A stretch of 64,000 bases of DNA from Oscillospiraceae bacterium (lineage in GTDB: Bacteria; Bacillota; Clostridia; Oscillospirales; Ruminococcaceae): positions 1-64,000 of the forward strand of contig JAHHUE010000001.1 of assembly GCA_020024155.1 (NCBI GenBank). Reading direction: 5' to 3'. Below, in pieces: positions 45,922-54,628 of this stretch; position 1 is the stretch's first letter, and each line of letters opens with the position of its first letter. Position numbers and translations under genes: made by a program. The notes under the pieces were generated by a model. It worked only from the letters and a program-made list of their open reading frames with translations, was not told where the DNA came from and did not search any database.

Positions 45922-46383
45922 CTATATATTATATACATATACATCATCGGTTTTCAAGTGGTCTTTTTTGTCTGTTTTTGTCTGTTTTTGATGTTCTTCT
46001 TTCTTTTTACTTCTTAATATGCAAATTGTAGTGTATTTCTTTTTAACAAAACACAATATCTTGTTTTTTATTCTTACAATTATTTTATCAAAAAAATTGT
46101 GAAATATTTCCGAGAACTTAACATTAAAGCAAAATAGTCCAATAATACCAGCAAAAATGTGATAAATGCGAAAAATTTTATAGTTTGCAAATGAAATTAT
46201 AAAGCTGTAAAGAATAATTGAAAAGAAAATACAAGTTAATATATCTCTTATAAATAACCTTACTTTACCTTTATATAAGAAAATACCTATAATCTGATTA
46301 AAAATAGCTGTTATAAAACCTGCAACAATGCTAAACAAAAAATCTTGTAACAACCAAGAATAGTTTATACTTTCAAAAATCAT
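45922..46383 (-). CDS. yabQ: Spore cortex protein YabQ
   Basis: Membrane protein needed for spore cortex formation in Bacillus. 153 residues with about four membrane segments in the first 95 residues (DFLFSIVAGFITAIF, IFFSIILYSFIISF) and a long, basic, charged tail. Sequence alone is weakly diagnostic; position between yabP and divIC makes the call. The ATG overlaps the yabP stop by 4 bp (ATGA). Confidence 0.85.
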   Translation of the reverse strand: MIFESINYSWLLQDFLFSIVAGFITAIFNQIIGIFLYKGKVRLFIRDILTCIFFSIILYSFIISFANYKIFRIYHIFAGIIGLFCFNVKFSEIFHNFFDKIIVRIKNKILCFVKKKYTTICILRSKKKEEHQKQTKTDKKDHLKTDDVYVYNI

Positions 46384-46652
46384 CTAAACAGTTTGGCAAG
46401 GCCACCTTCGCTTTTTCCTTTGGTTGCCTGATATTGTATTAAATCTATATCTCCGGTTATCTGCATTGTTTTGCTGTTTGTACTTATTTCTCCGGCAACA
46501 ATATTTTTTCCGGAAATAACCACTCGCCCATAATCTGTTTTTAAAACAACTTTGCGTTCATCATAAGCCACAACTTGTGTAACGCCGGTTATCTTCATAT
46601 TTTTTCTGTTTTCAAGATACAAAGTATGTTCTGATAAAATTTTATCGGCCAT
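46380..46652 (-). CDS. yabP: Spore protein YabP
   Basis: Sporulation protein of the YabP/YqfC family. The start at ATG 46652 (SD AAAGGGGTG) gives 90 residues, MADKILSEHTLYLENRKNM; the family core is seen in ITGVTQVVAYDERKVVLKT (in parts). It is coupled to yabQ. In Bacillus it belongs to the mother-cell sigma E programme; I did not find a clear sigma E site here. Confidence 0.92.
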   Translation of the reverse strand: MADKILSEHTLYLENRKNMKITGVTQVVAYDERKVVLKTDYGRVVISGKNIVAGEISTNSKTMQITGDIDLIQYQATKGKSEGGLAKLFR

Positions 46653-46694
46653 ATAAAACACCCCTTTATGCAATATATGTCCGATAATCTTTTT

Positions 46695-46937
46695 TTATTC
46701 TATAACTGTGTACATTTCTCTGGCACCATCTTTTGTGTTTACATTATCAACACTAAGCACTTTTACTTTTACTGGATTTGTGCCAAACATAATTTCAATT
46801 TCGTCACCTATTTTAACTTGATATGAAGCTTTAACTTCTTTGCCATTAACACTTATTCTGCCAGCATCTGCAACTTCGTTTGCAACTGTGCGACGCTTGA
46901 TAAGGCGAGAAACTTTTAAAAATTTATCTATACGCAT
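46695..46937 (-). CDS. rqcP: S4-domain RNA-binding protein RqcP (YabO/HslR-type)
   Basis: An 80-residue S4 domain protein (MRIDKFLKVSRLIKRRTVANE), the size and start of RqcP, which helps RqcH elongate C-terminal alanine tails during ribosome rescue. Strong SD AAAGGAGG. It lies between hup and yabP, the yabO position. Confidence 0.93.
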   Translation of the reverse strand: MRIDKFLKVSRLIKRRTVANEVADAGRISVNGKEVKASYQVKIGDEIEIMFGTNPVKVKVLSVDNVNTKDGAREMYTVIE

Positions 46938-46964
46938 TTATATGGCCTCCTTTTTTTACTTAAA

Positions 46965-46988
46965 AAGCCGATACTTATGTATCGGCCT
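46965..46988 (-). terminator. Terminator between hup and rqcP
   Basis: Stem AAGCCGATAC with complement (one insertion), 4-nt loop, then minus-strand TTTTTAAG. It probably ends most hup transcripts while leaving some readthrough into rqcP. Confidence 0.75.
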
Positions 46989-47000
46989 TTGATTTGTTTA

Positions 47001-47276
47001 TTATTTAGAAACAGCGTCTTTAAGAGCTTTGCCTGCTTTAAATACAGGAGCTTTACTTGCTGGAATATCAATTGGCTGTTTTGTTTTTGGGTTATGACCT
47101 TTTCTTGCTGCTCTTTCTTTAACTTCAAAAGTACCAAAACCTACCAAAGAAACTTTATCGCCTTCGCTGAGTGCTTCTGAAATTGAATCAAGAACAGCTG
47201 CAACTGCAATATCAGCATCTTTTTTTGTAAATTCTGTTTTTTCTGCAACTTTTGCAATTAAATCCATTTTAGTCAT
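47001..47276 (-). CDS. hup: HU-family DNA-binding protein
   Basis: Histone-like nucleoid protein of 91 residues. The signature GFGTFEVKERAARKGHNPKT (in order, about 46-65) and the DNA-binding arm with the proline of NPKTKQPIDIPA are intact. Strong SD AGGAGG, own promoter (47351-47379) and terminator. Its position between mazG and rqcP splits the Bacillus-like yab cluster. Confidence 0.97.
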   Translation of the reverse strand: MTKMDLIAKVAEKTEFTKKDADIAVAAVLDSISEALSEGDKVSLVGFGTFEVKERAARKGHNPKTKQPIDIPASKAPVFKAGKALKDAVSK

Positions 47277-47350
47277 TTGTTATATCCTCCTGTTTTAACT
47301 GATAAAATCAGTATACTTTTATCATATCTTCCATAAACGGAAGTGTTCTA

Positions 47351-47379
47351 ATTTTACCAAATTAACAAAATATTTGCAA
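47351..47379 (-). promoter_or_regulatory. Promoter of hup
   Basis: Minus strand TTGCAA (47374-47379), 17 bp, TAAAAT (47351-47356), preceded by TGG (extended -10). It overlaps the end of mazG. A leader hairpin (CTTCC...GGAAG) follows. Confidence 0.75.
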
Positions 47380-47388
47380 TATCATTTT

Positions 47389-48102
47389 TTACAATTTATG
47401 GTCTAAACCCTTAAAAAATTCAAGTTTTTTGCTATTTTCAAGGCCTAGAGCCTCTTCTGCGTCAGTTTTTGTGCTAGATGACAACATTACTGTGTCAAAC
47501 AATAGTTTGCCCATAACATCAGTACAATCGTCATTTTTAGCAATTTTTTCTTTTACTTCAAAAAGGGATTTTTCAATTTCACTTATAATATTTTCTGGAT
47601 TTTGTTCTATAAGCCCACCTGCAACTGCTCTTTTTTGAAGCTTTTGTGCATACATAAGTGCCGGAAAACTTTTTGGCACAGCGTCAAGAGTTTCGCTCAC
47701 TGTTTTCTGCCCTTTTTCCTCTTTTTTAATTTCTTCCCACTTTGTCAAAACGCCTTCAACAGTTTTGTTTTCATATCCTGCAAATATATGAGGGTGACGC
47801 AACACAAGTTTTTGGGCTATCCCGTCAACAACATCTTCAAAATCAAAAGTGTTTTCTTCTTTCTCAAATTGAGAATGTAACAAAATCTGCAATAAAACAT
47901 CTCCAAGTTCTTCTTGCATAAGTGTTTTATCGTCAAGGTCAATAGCTTCAATTGCTTCGTATGTTTCTTCTATAAAGTTTTTACGGATACTTTTATGTGT
48001 CTGCACTTTATCCCACGGACAGCCATTGTCTTTATCCCTAAGCATTTCAACTATCTTTAAAAGGTCATTTATATTGTATCTGTCTTTTATTTCAAAATTC
48101 AT
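47389..48102 (-). CDS. mazG: Nucleoside triphosphate pyrophosphohydrolase MazG
   Basis: House-cleaning enzyme hydrolysing (d)NTPs. 237 residues: the MazG motif EETYEAIEAIDL with EELGDVLLQILLHSQ (metal-binding EExxE/ExxD), WDKVQTHKSIRKN, and a second MazG-like half. Compared with Bacillus YabN it lacks the N-terminal methylase domain. SD TAGGAGA. Confidence 0.94.
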   Translation of the reverse strand: MNFEIKDRYNINDLLKIVEMLRDKDNGCPWDKVQTHKSIRKNFIEETYEAIEAIDLDDKTLMQEELGDVLLQILLHSQFEKEENTFDFEDVVDGIAQKLVLRHPHIFAGYENKTVEGVLTKWEEIKKEEKGQKTVSETLDAVPKSFPALMYAQKLQKRAVAGGLIEQNPENIISEIEKSLFEVKEKIAKNDDCTDVMGKLLFDTVMLSSSTKTDAEEALGLENSKKLEFFKGLDHKL

Positions 48103-48149
48103 ATCGTTTCTCCTATCATATTCATAATAATATGATACTATTTTCGATA

Positions 48150-49718
48150 CTATATATCAACAAAAAAACCTGTTAATATGGTTATTAAAAAGTACCCTAG
48201 ACAAAATAATATGCCAGAAAAAGCAACAGTTAAAAAATCAGGAAGTGCGTATAATAAATTCTGCATAATATACATAACTGCTGTTACAGCAACAACTGAC
48301 GCTGACAACGGCACAAAAAATATTTTTATAAAATTAAAATTTATACCTGCTTTTTTTATTTTAACTAAACTTAATATAAATATTATTGTATAAAAAATAC
48401 AATTTGATACAGCAAATGCTCTTATATTTATTTCTGGTATACCACTTAGAAAAAGGCTTATTGCACATTTAATCACTGAGGCTATCAGAAGTATTCTAAA
48501 TACCTCTTTGCTTTTATCCCAAGCGTATAAAATATTATTAAATGCAAAAATAAATGATGCCAGAATCCCAAAGGGTATTATTATTCCAAGAAGTGCAGAA
48601 GATATATTGGTTTGACTTTCCGTTGTAGAAAACAAAAAAGACAATATTTCCTTTCTATAAAAAAATGCATATGTGCACATAGGAACACTTATTCCACTTG
48701 TAACAATAAATAATTTATTTGCTGATTTTTGCAGCTGACTTTTATTTTCTGTAACTGTCGCCTTTGTAATAAGTGGCAGACAAGCCACACCAACAGAAGA
48801 TAAAGCTGCCGGTACAAGATTAAATATTGTAAGCACCATACCTTGATATATTCCAAAAAGGTATATAGATATTTCTCCGGCTCCTTTAAAAGAACCTCCT
48901 TTATAGCTTTGCATTACAACATCATATGGAAGTTTTTTAATTATCGGCAAACATACAGCAGTGTCAAAGAAATTTACAAGAGAAACCAATAATGCTGATA
49001 CTGATATAGGCACTGACATTTTAAGCAATTTACGCCCTGATATGCATTTTGTTTTTGAAAATCTGTTATTTTTTATATATTTATCTCTTACGGATAAAAA
49101 CAGGTATAAAGCACATATAAATCCAGATACCGATACAGCCATAAGACAAATTACAATAGGTAAATCTTGCTGAGTAGTTCTCATAATATATTTAACAAAA
49201 AATACACCAGATAAACCCAAAACCGTTTTGCTTACACTTTCCAGTATATTGGATTTTGCAGTTGGCAACATATTCATTTTTCCTTGTGTATATCCTTTAT
49301 AAACAGACTCGGCAGTTGCAAAAAGTATGTTTGGCGAAAGTATCATTGACCCCGTTAGTATAACTTTATCATTGAGTATTTTTGAATATACAGAAGAAAA
49401 AAGCAAAAAAACTATGGTAAAAAAAATAGAAACCGTCATATAAACAAATAATGCTTTTCTTTTAAGTATAGGCAGTTTTTCTGTTTCTTTTCTGGCATAA
49501 TATTGTGCAGTATATTTTGATATACACGGCGTTATACCTGCTGTTGCAAAAGAATAAAACGGCATAAAAATATTAAAAATTGTACTGTATCTTCCCATAG
49601 AATATGGGCCAAGCATACGAGTGAGTGGTATACGATAAGCTGCACTGAGAACTTTAACCACTACACCGCTTATAACAAGTATAGCCCCTGCTTTTAAAAA
49701 ACGGTTGTCTTTTTTCAT
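48150..49718 (-). CDS. Polysaccharide flippase of the SpoVB/YabM (MOP) family
   Basis: A 522-residue membrane protein with about 14 membrane segments, of the MurJ/SpoVB type that moves lipid-linked sugars. The start (FLKAGAILVISGVVVKVLSAAYRIPLTRMLG, in parts) is characteristic of SpoVB-like proteins. Placed directly before mazG, as yabM is in Bacillus. Whether the load is peptidoglycan precursor for the spore or something else cannot be told. Confidence 0.9.
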   Translation of the reverse strand: MKKDNRFLKAGAILVISGVVVKVLSAAYRIPLTRMLGPYSMGRYSTIFNIFMPFYSFATAGITPCISKYTAQYYARKETEKLPILKRKALFVYMTVSIFFTIVFLLFSSVYSKILNDKVILTGSMILSPNILFATAESVYKGYTQGKMNMLPTAKSNILESVSKTVLGLSGVFFVKYIMRTTQQDLPIVICLMAVSVSGFICALYLFLSVRDKYIKNNRFSKTKCISGRKLLKMSVPISVSALLVSLVNFFDTAVCLPIIKKLPYDVVMQSYKGGSFKGAGEISIYLFGIYQGMVLTIFNLVPAALSSVGVACLPLITKATVTENKSQLQKSANKLFIVTSGISVPMCTYAFFYRKEILSFLFSTTESQTNISSALLGIIIPFGILASFIFAFNNILYAWDKSKEVFRILLIASVIKCAISLFLSGIPEINIRAFAVSNCIFYTIIFILSLVKIKKAGINFNFIKIFFVPLSASVVAVTAVMYIMQNLLYALPDFLTVAFSGILFCLGYFLITILTGFFVDI

Positions 49719-49846
49719 ATAAAACTCTTTCTTATTTTTGTTTTATATTATTTATATAAGAATTTCATATTTTTATGATATAAAATATATTTAATTTTAT
49801 ATTTGTTAGACATAAAAAGATACACATCAAAAAGCTAGCTATATAT

Positions 49847-50728
49847 TTATACTCCCTGCAAGTTAAATGGTGGTATAAAACTTTCGCTTGCAGATTCTCC
49901 CTCTTGGATAAATCCGTTTTCAACCCCTATATCTACTGCATAATCAACCACTTCGTCATATTCTTTGCTGGTTATTTTTCTGTTTATTTCAGGATATTTA
50001 TCAAGGTTTGTACATGGTGTGTACTGGCTCATAATACTTATATAAATATCATCTTTGTATGTCTTGTATAGATATTCGATTATCTTTTTTGTCTGCTCAG
50101 TCTGATTTGGTAGCACAAGCACACGCACAATAACACCTTTTTGTATTATTCCGTTATCGTCAAATACACATTTACCAACTTGTCTAACCATTGCATCAAT
50201 TGCTTTTTTTGCAACCTCAGGATAATCATAACAAAAAGAATATTTTTTAGCTGTTTCTCTGTCTATATATTTAAAATCCGGAAGATAAACATCAACCAAA
50301 CCATCAAGATTTTCAATTGCTTCAACCTTTTCATAACTGCTTGTATTGTACACAATTGGTATATTTAACCCTTTTTCTCTTGCCATAATAATACTTTTGG
50401 CAATCTGTACAGAATAATGTGTAGGTGTAACTAAATTTATATTATTGGCTTTTTTATTTTGCAGTTCTAAATATATATCACTTAACCTATCAAGTGTTAT
50501 AGTTTTGCCAAAGCCTATATGTGATATATCTTGATTTTGACAGAACACGCACCCCATATTGCAACCGGAAAAAAACACTGTGCCACTTCCCTCTTCTCCG
50601 GAAATACAAGGTTCTTCCCAAAAATGTAAAGCTGCTCTTGATATTTTTACCTGTTCTGACATTTTGCAGTATCCAACAGAAACATTTCTGTCTATATTGC
50701 AATTTCTTGGACATAAATTACATAACAT
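49847..50728 (-). CDS. PflX-like radical SAM protein
   Basis: A 293-residue member of the PflX group (relatives of pyruvate formate-lyase activase, function unproven). The N-terminus has extra cysteines (LCNLCPRNC and GYCKM), then the family run ARAALHFWEEPCISG-type sequence (SRAALHFWEEP), GSGTVFFSGCN, and the radical SAM motif CNMGCVFC. It might activate a glycyl-radical enzyme; nrdD is only 1 kb away, but no link is shown. SD is weak. Confidence 0.87.
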   Translation of the reverse strand: MLCNLCPRNCNIDRNVSVGYCKMSEQVKISRAALHFWEEPCISGEEGSGTVFFSGCNMGCVFCQNQDISHIGFGKTITLDRLSDIYLELQNKKANNINLVTPTHYSVQIAKSIIMAREKGLNIPIVYNTSSYEKVEAIENLDGLVDVYLPDFKYIDRETAKKYSFCYDYPEVAKKAIDAMVRQVGKCVFDDNGIIQKGVIVRVLVLPNQTEQTKKIIEYLYKTYKDDIYISIMSQYTPCTNLDKYPEINRKITSKEYDEVVDYAVDIGVENGFIQEGESASESFIPPFNLQGV

Positions 50729-50815
50729 TTTGCTAACTTCACTTTATAATAAATTTCTGATTTATTATTTTATCATAGTTAATATATGTTTACAACCAAA
50801 CTATAAATACACAAA

Positions 50816-51424
50816 TTAGATGTTATTATATTTTTTATATTTTTTATCTGAGAATTTCATTTTTATATTTTCATATATTTCAATAATTTTAAATCTTGCT
50901 GTTATTTCATCTGTTTTTATAAAATCGTCTTGATTTTCAAGTGTAATTTCTCCAACACTTTGACTGCATAACGCCGGATACATTACACACCACCAGTTTT
51001 TTCCTTCTGCTTGTCCAAGTCTTACTGTTATAGCCTTGTATTCTCCCTGAGGAAGTGCAAAGCCATCATATTTTGTTGTATCAAAATAGAAATCTTCAAT
51101 AGAGCATTTTGCGTCATAATCTGTGTTTATATCATCAAGATATTTGTTTATTCTTTCTTCAAGCAGCGGAATATTCTTTTGCGTAAACTCCATTGCCTGA
51201 GCAAAATCTTTTACATTTACAGGCAAAATATCTTCCATTTCAAGTATTTTATCTCTTACCATAAGTTTTTGCTGTTGGTCATATTCTGAATTACTGTTTG
51301 CAATTATATGCAATCTAAGTGTATTTTCTTTTATATTATTTGCTTGAACAATATATTGAGAGCATACTGAAAAAACTATTGTAAATAAAAGTGCTGTAAG
51401 TACGGATATTTCTTTTTTGTTCAT
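50816..51424 (-). CDS. spoIIR: Stage II sporulation protein R
   Basis: Signal protein from the forespore that triggers SpoIIGA to process pro-sigma E. 202 residues: signal-like hydrophobic N-terminus (about 8-28), then the conserved LRLHIIANSNSEYDQQQKL region, an amphipathic helical middle, and WWCVMYPALC near the C-terminus. A good direct marker that the organism sporulates. In Bacillus it is sigma F controlled; I could not identify a sigma F site with proper spacing. Confidence 0.95.
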   Translation of the reverse strand: MNKKEISVLTALLFTIVFSVCSQYIVQANNIKENTLRLHIIANSNSEYDQQQKLMVRDKILEMEDILPVNVKDFAQAMEFTQKNIPLLEERINKYLDDINTDYDAKCSIEDFYFDTTKYDGFALPQGEYKAITVRLGQAEGKNWWCVMYPALCSQSVGEITLENQDDFIKTDEITARFKIIEIYENIKMKFSDKKYKKYNNI

Positions 51425-51586
51425 AATGTTGTTCCTCTTTTAAATTTTATATCCTAATTATTGGTAAAAATTTTTTCTATATGCAAAAAAAATTTACGCA
51501 ATTTTTACTTTATTTAGCCACTTTATTGCAAATAAATTTATAAAAAAACACTATAAACTATTTACAAAAAATATTATCGTGAAAGT

Positions 51587-51613
51587 GTATAAAACATTTA
51601 CCGTTTTTTATAC
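51587..51613. repeat. Inverted repeat upstream of the nrdD promoter
   Basis: GTATAAAA (51587-51594) and TTTTATAC (51606-51613) are exact complements, 20 bp before the -35 box. Possibly another operator of nrdD; unexplained. Confidence 0.4.
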
Positions 51614-51633
51614 TAGTTTTTATTCTTTGGCTA

Positions 51634-51662
51634 TTTACACACAAGATATTGGATAGTATAAT
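51634..51662 (+). promoter_or_regulatory. Vegetative promoter of nrdD
   Basis: TTTACA (51634-51639), 17 bp, TATAAT (51657-51662). The spacer contains the first NrdR box. Confidence 0.85.
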
Positions 51663-51686
51663 TATATTCGCAACTAGATATTGTAG
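51639..51686 (+). promoter_or_regulatory. Tandem NrdR boxes
   Basis: Two 16-bp sites (51639-51654 and 51671-51686) share the core AGATATTG at a distance of exactly 32 bp, three helical turns. Both resemble the NrdR consensus (ACAC.A.AT.T.G.GT type). The first fills the promoter spacer, the second lies over the start of transcription. Repression by NrdR with dATP/ATP is inferred; nrdR itself is not in the window. Confidence 0.8.
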
Positions 51687-51712
51687 AAATAATAAGAGAA
51701 AGCGGTGCAATA

Positions 51713-54031
51713 ATGCTTACAAGTATTGTAAAAAGAGATGGCCGTGTAGTAATTTACGACCGTAATAAAATTAAAATGGCTGTTCTTAAAGCTATGGAAG
51801 CCTGCAATAACACAGACTTTGAAAAAGCAGACGAAATAGCTGTTGCTGTTGAAGATTACTTTAATAGCAAAAAAACAGATAACACTCCAAGTGTTGAAGA
51901 AATACAGGACAGAGTTGAAATTGAACTAATGTCACACGGTCTTGAAGCTGTTGCAAAACACTATATTCTGTATCGTGCATCAAGAAGTAATATTCGTGAA
52001 AGAAATACAAAACTTATGCAAGTTTTTGATGAAATTACATTTAGTGATGCTGTTGACAGTGATGTTAAAAGAGAAAACGCAAATATTGATGGTGACACAC
52101 CTATGGGCACAATGCTCAAATATGGCAGTGAAGGTGCAAAAGACTATTATTTAAAATTTCTCTTGTCCCCAGACCAAGCACAAGCACATAAAGACGGATA
52201 TATTCATATCCATGACTTTGACTTTTATGCTCTCACAACAACCTGTTGTCAGATTGACCTTATAAAATTGTTTAAAGGTGGTTTTTCCACTGGTCACGGT
52301 TTTTTAAGAGAGCCAAACGATATTCAAAGTTATTCTGCTCTTGCTTGCATTGCAATTCAGTCAAACCAAAATGACCAGCACGGTGGTCAAAGTATCGTTA
52401 ACTTTGATTACGGACTTGCTGATGGTGTTAAAAAGACATATAGAAAACTTTATTTAAAAAACATTGCAAAAGTTGGAGAAGTTCTTGGCGAAGATATTTC
52501 TTACGACCAAATCAAAGAAATTTCTATGGATGTAACAGAAAAATGTGGTGCAATTCCAACAATTACACCTAATGCAGAATATATAAAACTTGAGCTTGAA
52601 GCTTTGAAAAAGGTATTTAAAGACCCTGAAAATGCTGTAAAAGCTCAGAATTTTGCATTAAAGAAAACAGAAGAAGAAACAGATAAAGCAACATATCAAG
52701 CTATGGAAGCTCTTATCCACAACTTAAACACTATGCACTCTCGTGCAGGAGCTCAAACTCCCTTCTCCTCTATCAACTATGGTATGGATACATCTGATGA
52801 AGGCAGAATGATTATGAAAAATGTTCTTCTTGCAACAGAGGCTGGTTTGGGTCACGGAGAAACTCCTATATTCCCAATTCAGATTTTCCGTGTTAAAGAA
52901 GGTGTAAACTACAACCCTGGGGATAAAAACTATGATTTGTTCCAACTTGCTATAAAAGTAAGCGCAAAACGATTGTTCCCTAACTTTTCTTTCCAAGATG
53001 CTCCATTTAACCTTAAATATTACAATCCAAAAGATGTAAGAACAGAAGTTGGTTATATGGGTTGCAGAACAAGAGTTGTTGGCAACACTTATGACCCTGA
53101 AAATGAAATAACTTATGGCAGAGGCAACTTGTCATTTACATCTATAAATCTTCCACGACTTGCTATTGAAGCAAAAGGCAATGAAGATGTATTCTATAAT
53201 AGCCTTAAAAAATATATTGATTTGTGTGTAAAACAATTGCTTGACCGTTTTGCTATACAGAAAAAGAAAAAAGTTAAAAACTTTCCTTTCCTTATGGGTC
53301 AAGGCGTATGGCTTGGAAGTGATAACCTTGGATATGATGACGAAGTTGGCGAAGTATTAAAACACGGCACATTGTCAGTTGGCTTTATCGGGCTTGCAGA
53401 GGCACTTACAGCACTTTACGGCAAACATCACGGTGAAAGCGAAGAAAGCCAGAAAAAAGGTCTTGAAATCATCGGGTATATGAGAAAAGTTCTTGATGAT
53501 TATTCTGAAAAATATAAGTTGAACTTCTCACTTCTTGCAACTCCGGCAGAAGGTTTATCTGGTCGTTTTGTTCGTATGGATAAAAAACGCTTTGGTGAAA
53601 TTAAGGGTATTACAGACAAGGAATACTATACAAACAGTTTCCATGTTCCTGTTGCTTATGAAATATCAGCATTTGATAAAATAAATATCGAAGCTCCTTA
53701 TCACGAACTCACAAACGGTGGTCATATAACTTATGTTGAACTTGACGGCGATATAAGCCAAAACCTTGAAGCTTTTGAAAGCGTTGTAAGATGTATGAAA
53801 GAAGCAGGCATTGGCTATGGTGCTATTAACCACCCAGTTGACCGTGACCCAGTTTGTGGCTATAACGGCATAATTGGTGATGTTTGTCCTCGTTGTGGAA
53901 GAAGAGACGGAGAAGGTGTTTCACTTGAAAAACTTCAAAAACTTGGTCTTTACAAACATTTAAACGCATCAACTCTCGGTCAATGCGGAAATCAACTTGA
54001 AGAAGCTGATAGAATTCCTAATAGTTTATAA
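51713..54031 (+). CDS. nrdD: Anaerobic ribonucleoside-triphosphate reductase, large chain without the glycyl-radical tail
   Basis: Class III reductase making dNTPs without oxygen. 772 residues: ATP-cone at 1-95 (TSIVKRDGRVVIYDRNKI in parts), then the 10-stranded barrel with HDFDFYALTTTCCQIDL, SRAGAQTPFSSINYG and PVAYEISAFDKI. Zinc-site cysteines appear near the end (DPVCGYNG, DVCPRCGRR). After this the chain runs 40 residues and stops at TAA. The glycyl-radical motif that ends other NrdD proteins is missing and is found in the next small gene. The activase nrdG is not seen in the window. Confidence 0.95.
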   Translation: MLTSIVKRDGRVVIYDRNKIKMAVLKAMEACNNTDFEKADEIAVAVEDYFNSKKTDNTPSVEEIQDRVEIELMSHGLEAVAKHYILYRASRSNIRERNTKLMQVFDEITFSDAVDSDVKRENANIDGDTPMGTMLKYGSEGAKDYYLKFLLSPDQAQAHKDGYIHIHDFDFYALTTTCCQIDLIKLFKGGFSTGHGFLREPNDIQSYSALACIAIQSNQNDQHGGQSIVNFDYGLADGVKKTYRKLYLKNIAKVGEVLGEDISYDQIKEISMDVTEKCGAIPTITPNAEYIKLELEALKKVFKDPENAVKAQNFALKKTEEETDKATYQAMEALIHNLNTMHSRAGAQTPFSSINYGMDTSDEGRMIMKNVLLATEAGLGHGETPIFPIQIFRVKEGVNYNPGDKNYDLFQLAIKVSAKRLFPNFSFQDAPFNLKYYNPKDVRTEVGYMGCRTRVVGNTYDPENEITYGRGNLSFTSINLPRLAIEAKGNEDVFYNSLKKYIDLCVKQLLDRFAIQKKKKVKNFPFLMGQGVWLGSDNLGYDDEVGEVLKHGTLSVGFIGLAEALTALYGKHHGESEESQKKGLEIIGYMRKVLDDYSEKYKLNFSLLATPAEGLSGRFVRMDKKRFGEIKGITDKEYYTNSFHVPVAYEISAFDKINIEAPYHELTNGGHITYVELDGDISQNLEAFESVVRCMKEAGIGYGAINHPVDRDPVCGYNGIIGDVCPRCGRRDGEGVSLEKLQKLGLYKHLNASTLGQCGNQLEEADRIPNSL

Positions 54032-54061
54032 TTTATATATTTATATATGGGGGTAATTATT

Positions 54062-54217
54062 ATGAAATACAATCCAGAAACAAATTTGGTTGGCGAAGGT
54101 GTTAAATTTGAAAGAATTCGCCGTATAACAGGCTATCTTGTTGGTACTGTTGACCGTTTTAATGACGGCAAAAGAGCTGAAGAAAGAGATAGAGTTAAAC
54201 ACTGTACTGCAAAATAA
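54062..54217 (+). CDS. Glycyl-radical domain of NrdD as a separate small protein
   Basis: A 51-residue ORF 30 bp after nrdD, with its own SD (GGGGG, 8-9 bp before ATG). It contains ERIRRITGYLVGTVDRFND, the region that surrounds the glycyl radical in NrdD (RVxGYL in E. coli), followed by EERDRVKH, which is also conserved in the tail of fused enzymes. The glycine of TGY is the likely radical site. Because an SD and ATG are present and the frames are separated by a stop and a gap, this is a split gene and not a simple frameshift. It should bind the large chain to give an active enzyme. Confidence 0.88.
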   Translation: MKYNPETNLVGEGVKFERIRRITGYLVGTVDRFNDGKRAEERDRVKHCTAK

Positions 54218-54234
54218 TTTGTATTATAAGCTAA

Positions 54235-54265
54235 AAAATCCACGGTATACACTGCCGTGGATTTT
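54235..54265. terminator. Terminator of the nrdD unit (bidirectional)
   Basis: A perfect 11-bp stem (AAAATCCACGG and complement, 9-nt loop) with T-rich tails on both strands, 18 bp after the small glycyl-radical gene. Confidence 0.85.
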
Positions 54266-54323
54266 ATTTTATGTAATATTTAATTTTATATTTTGATTTT
54301 TATATTACTTATTCTTTTTAAAT

Positions 54324-54557
54324 TCATCTAAAAAAATATATAATAATTCCAAAAACTGCAAACATCATTATAGTAATCATACCTGCAATATTTTTTTGTT
54401 TAAAATTTTTAACTACATACAAACATAATAAAACTGCAAGCAACACCAATATAATTGGTTGAAGTGTTGCAACCATAGCTTGATTTATTATACAAGTTAA
54501 ACCAAGTGCAACTATTATAAATGCAACTATTTTTAAAGCAAGATTTAATTTACTCAT
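54324..54557 (-). CDS. Small hypothetical membrane protein
   Basis: 77 residues with three hydrophobic segments (about 8-27, 30-48 and 57-75) and almost no soluble part. Good SD (AAGGAG). It lies between the nrdD and rfb terminators, apparently as a single gene. Not recognised. Confidence 0.65.
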   Translation of the reverse strand: MSKLNLALKIVAFIIVALGLTCIINQAMVATLQPIILVLLAVLLCLYVVKNFKQKNIAGMITIMMFAVFGIIIYFFR

Positions 54558-54582
54558 AGGTTACTCTCCTTGTTTTAAAGCA

Positions 54583-54623
54583 AAACCTCCCATTGCGTTT
54601 TAATAAAAAACACAATAGGAGAT
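54583..54623 (-). terminator. Terminator of the rfb operon
   Basis: A long stem (CTCCTATTGTGTTTT against AAAACGCAATGGGAG, two G-U/mismatch positions) with minus-strand TTTTGCTTT, 6 bp after rfbB. Confidence 0.8.
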
Positions 54624-54628
54624 TTATA

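Noticed and set aside
51425..51520. Sigma F promoter for spoIIR
   Set aside because: A GCATA and a GGATATAAA-like element exist on the minus strand but are about 24 bp apart, too far for sigma F.
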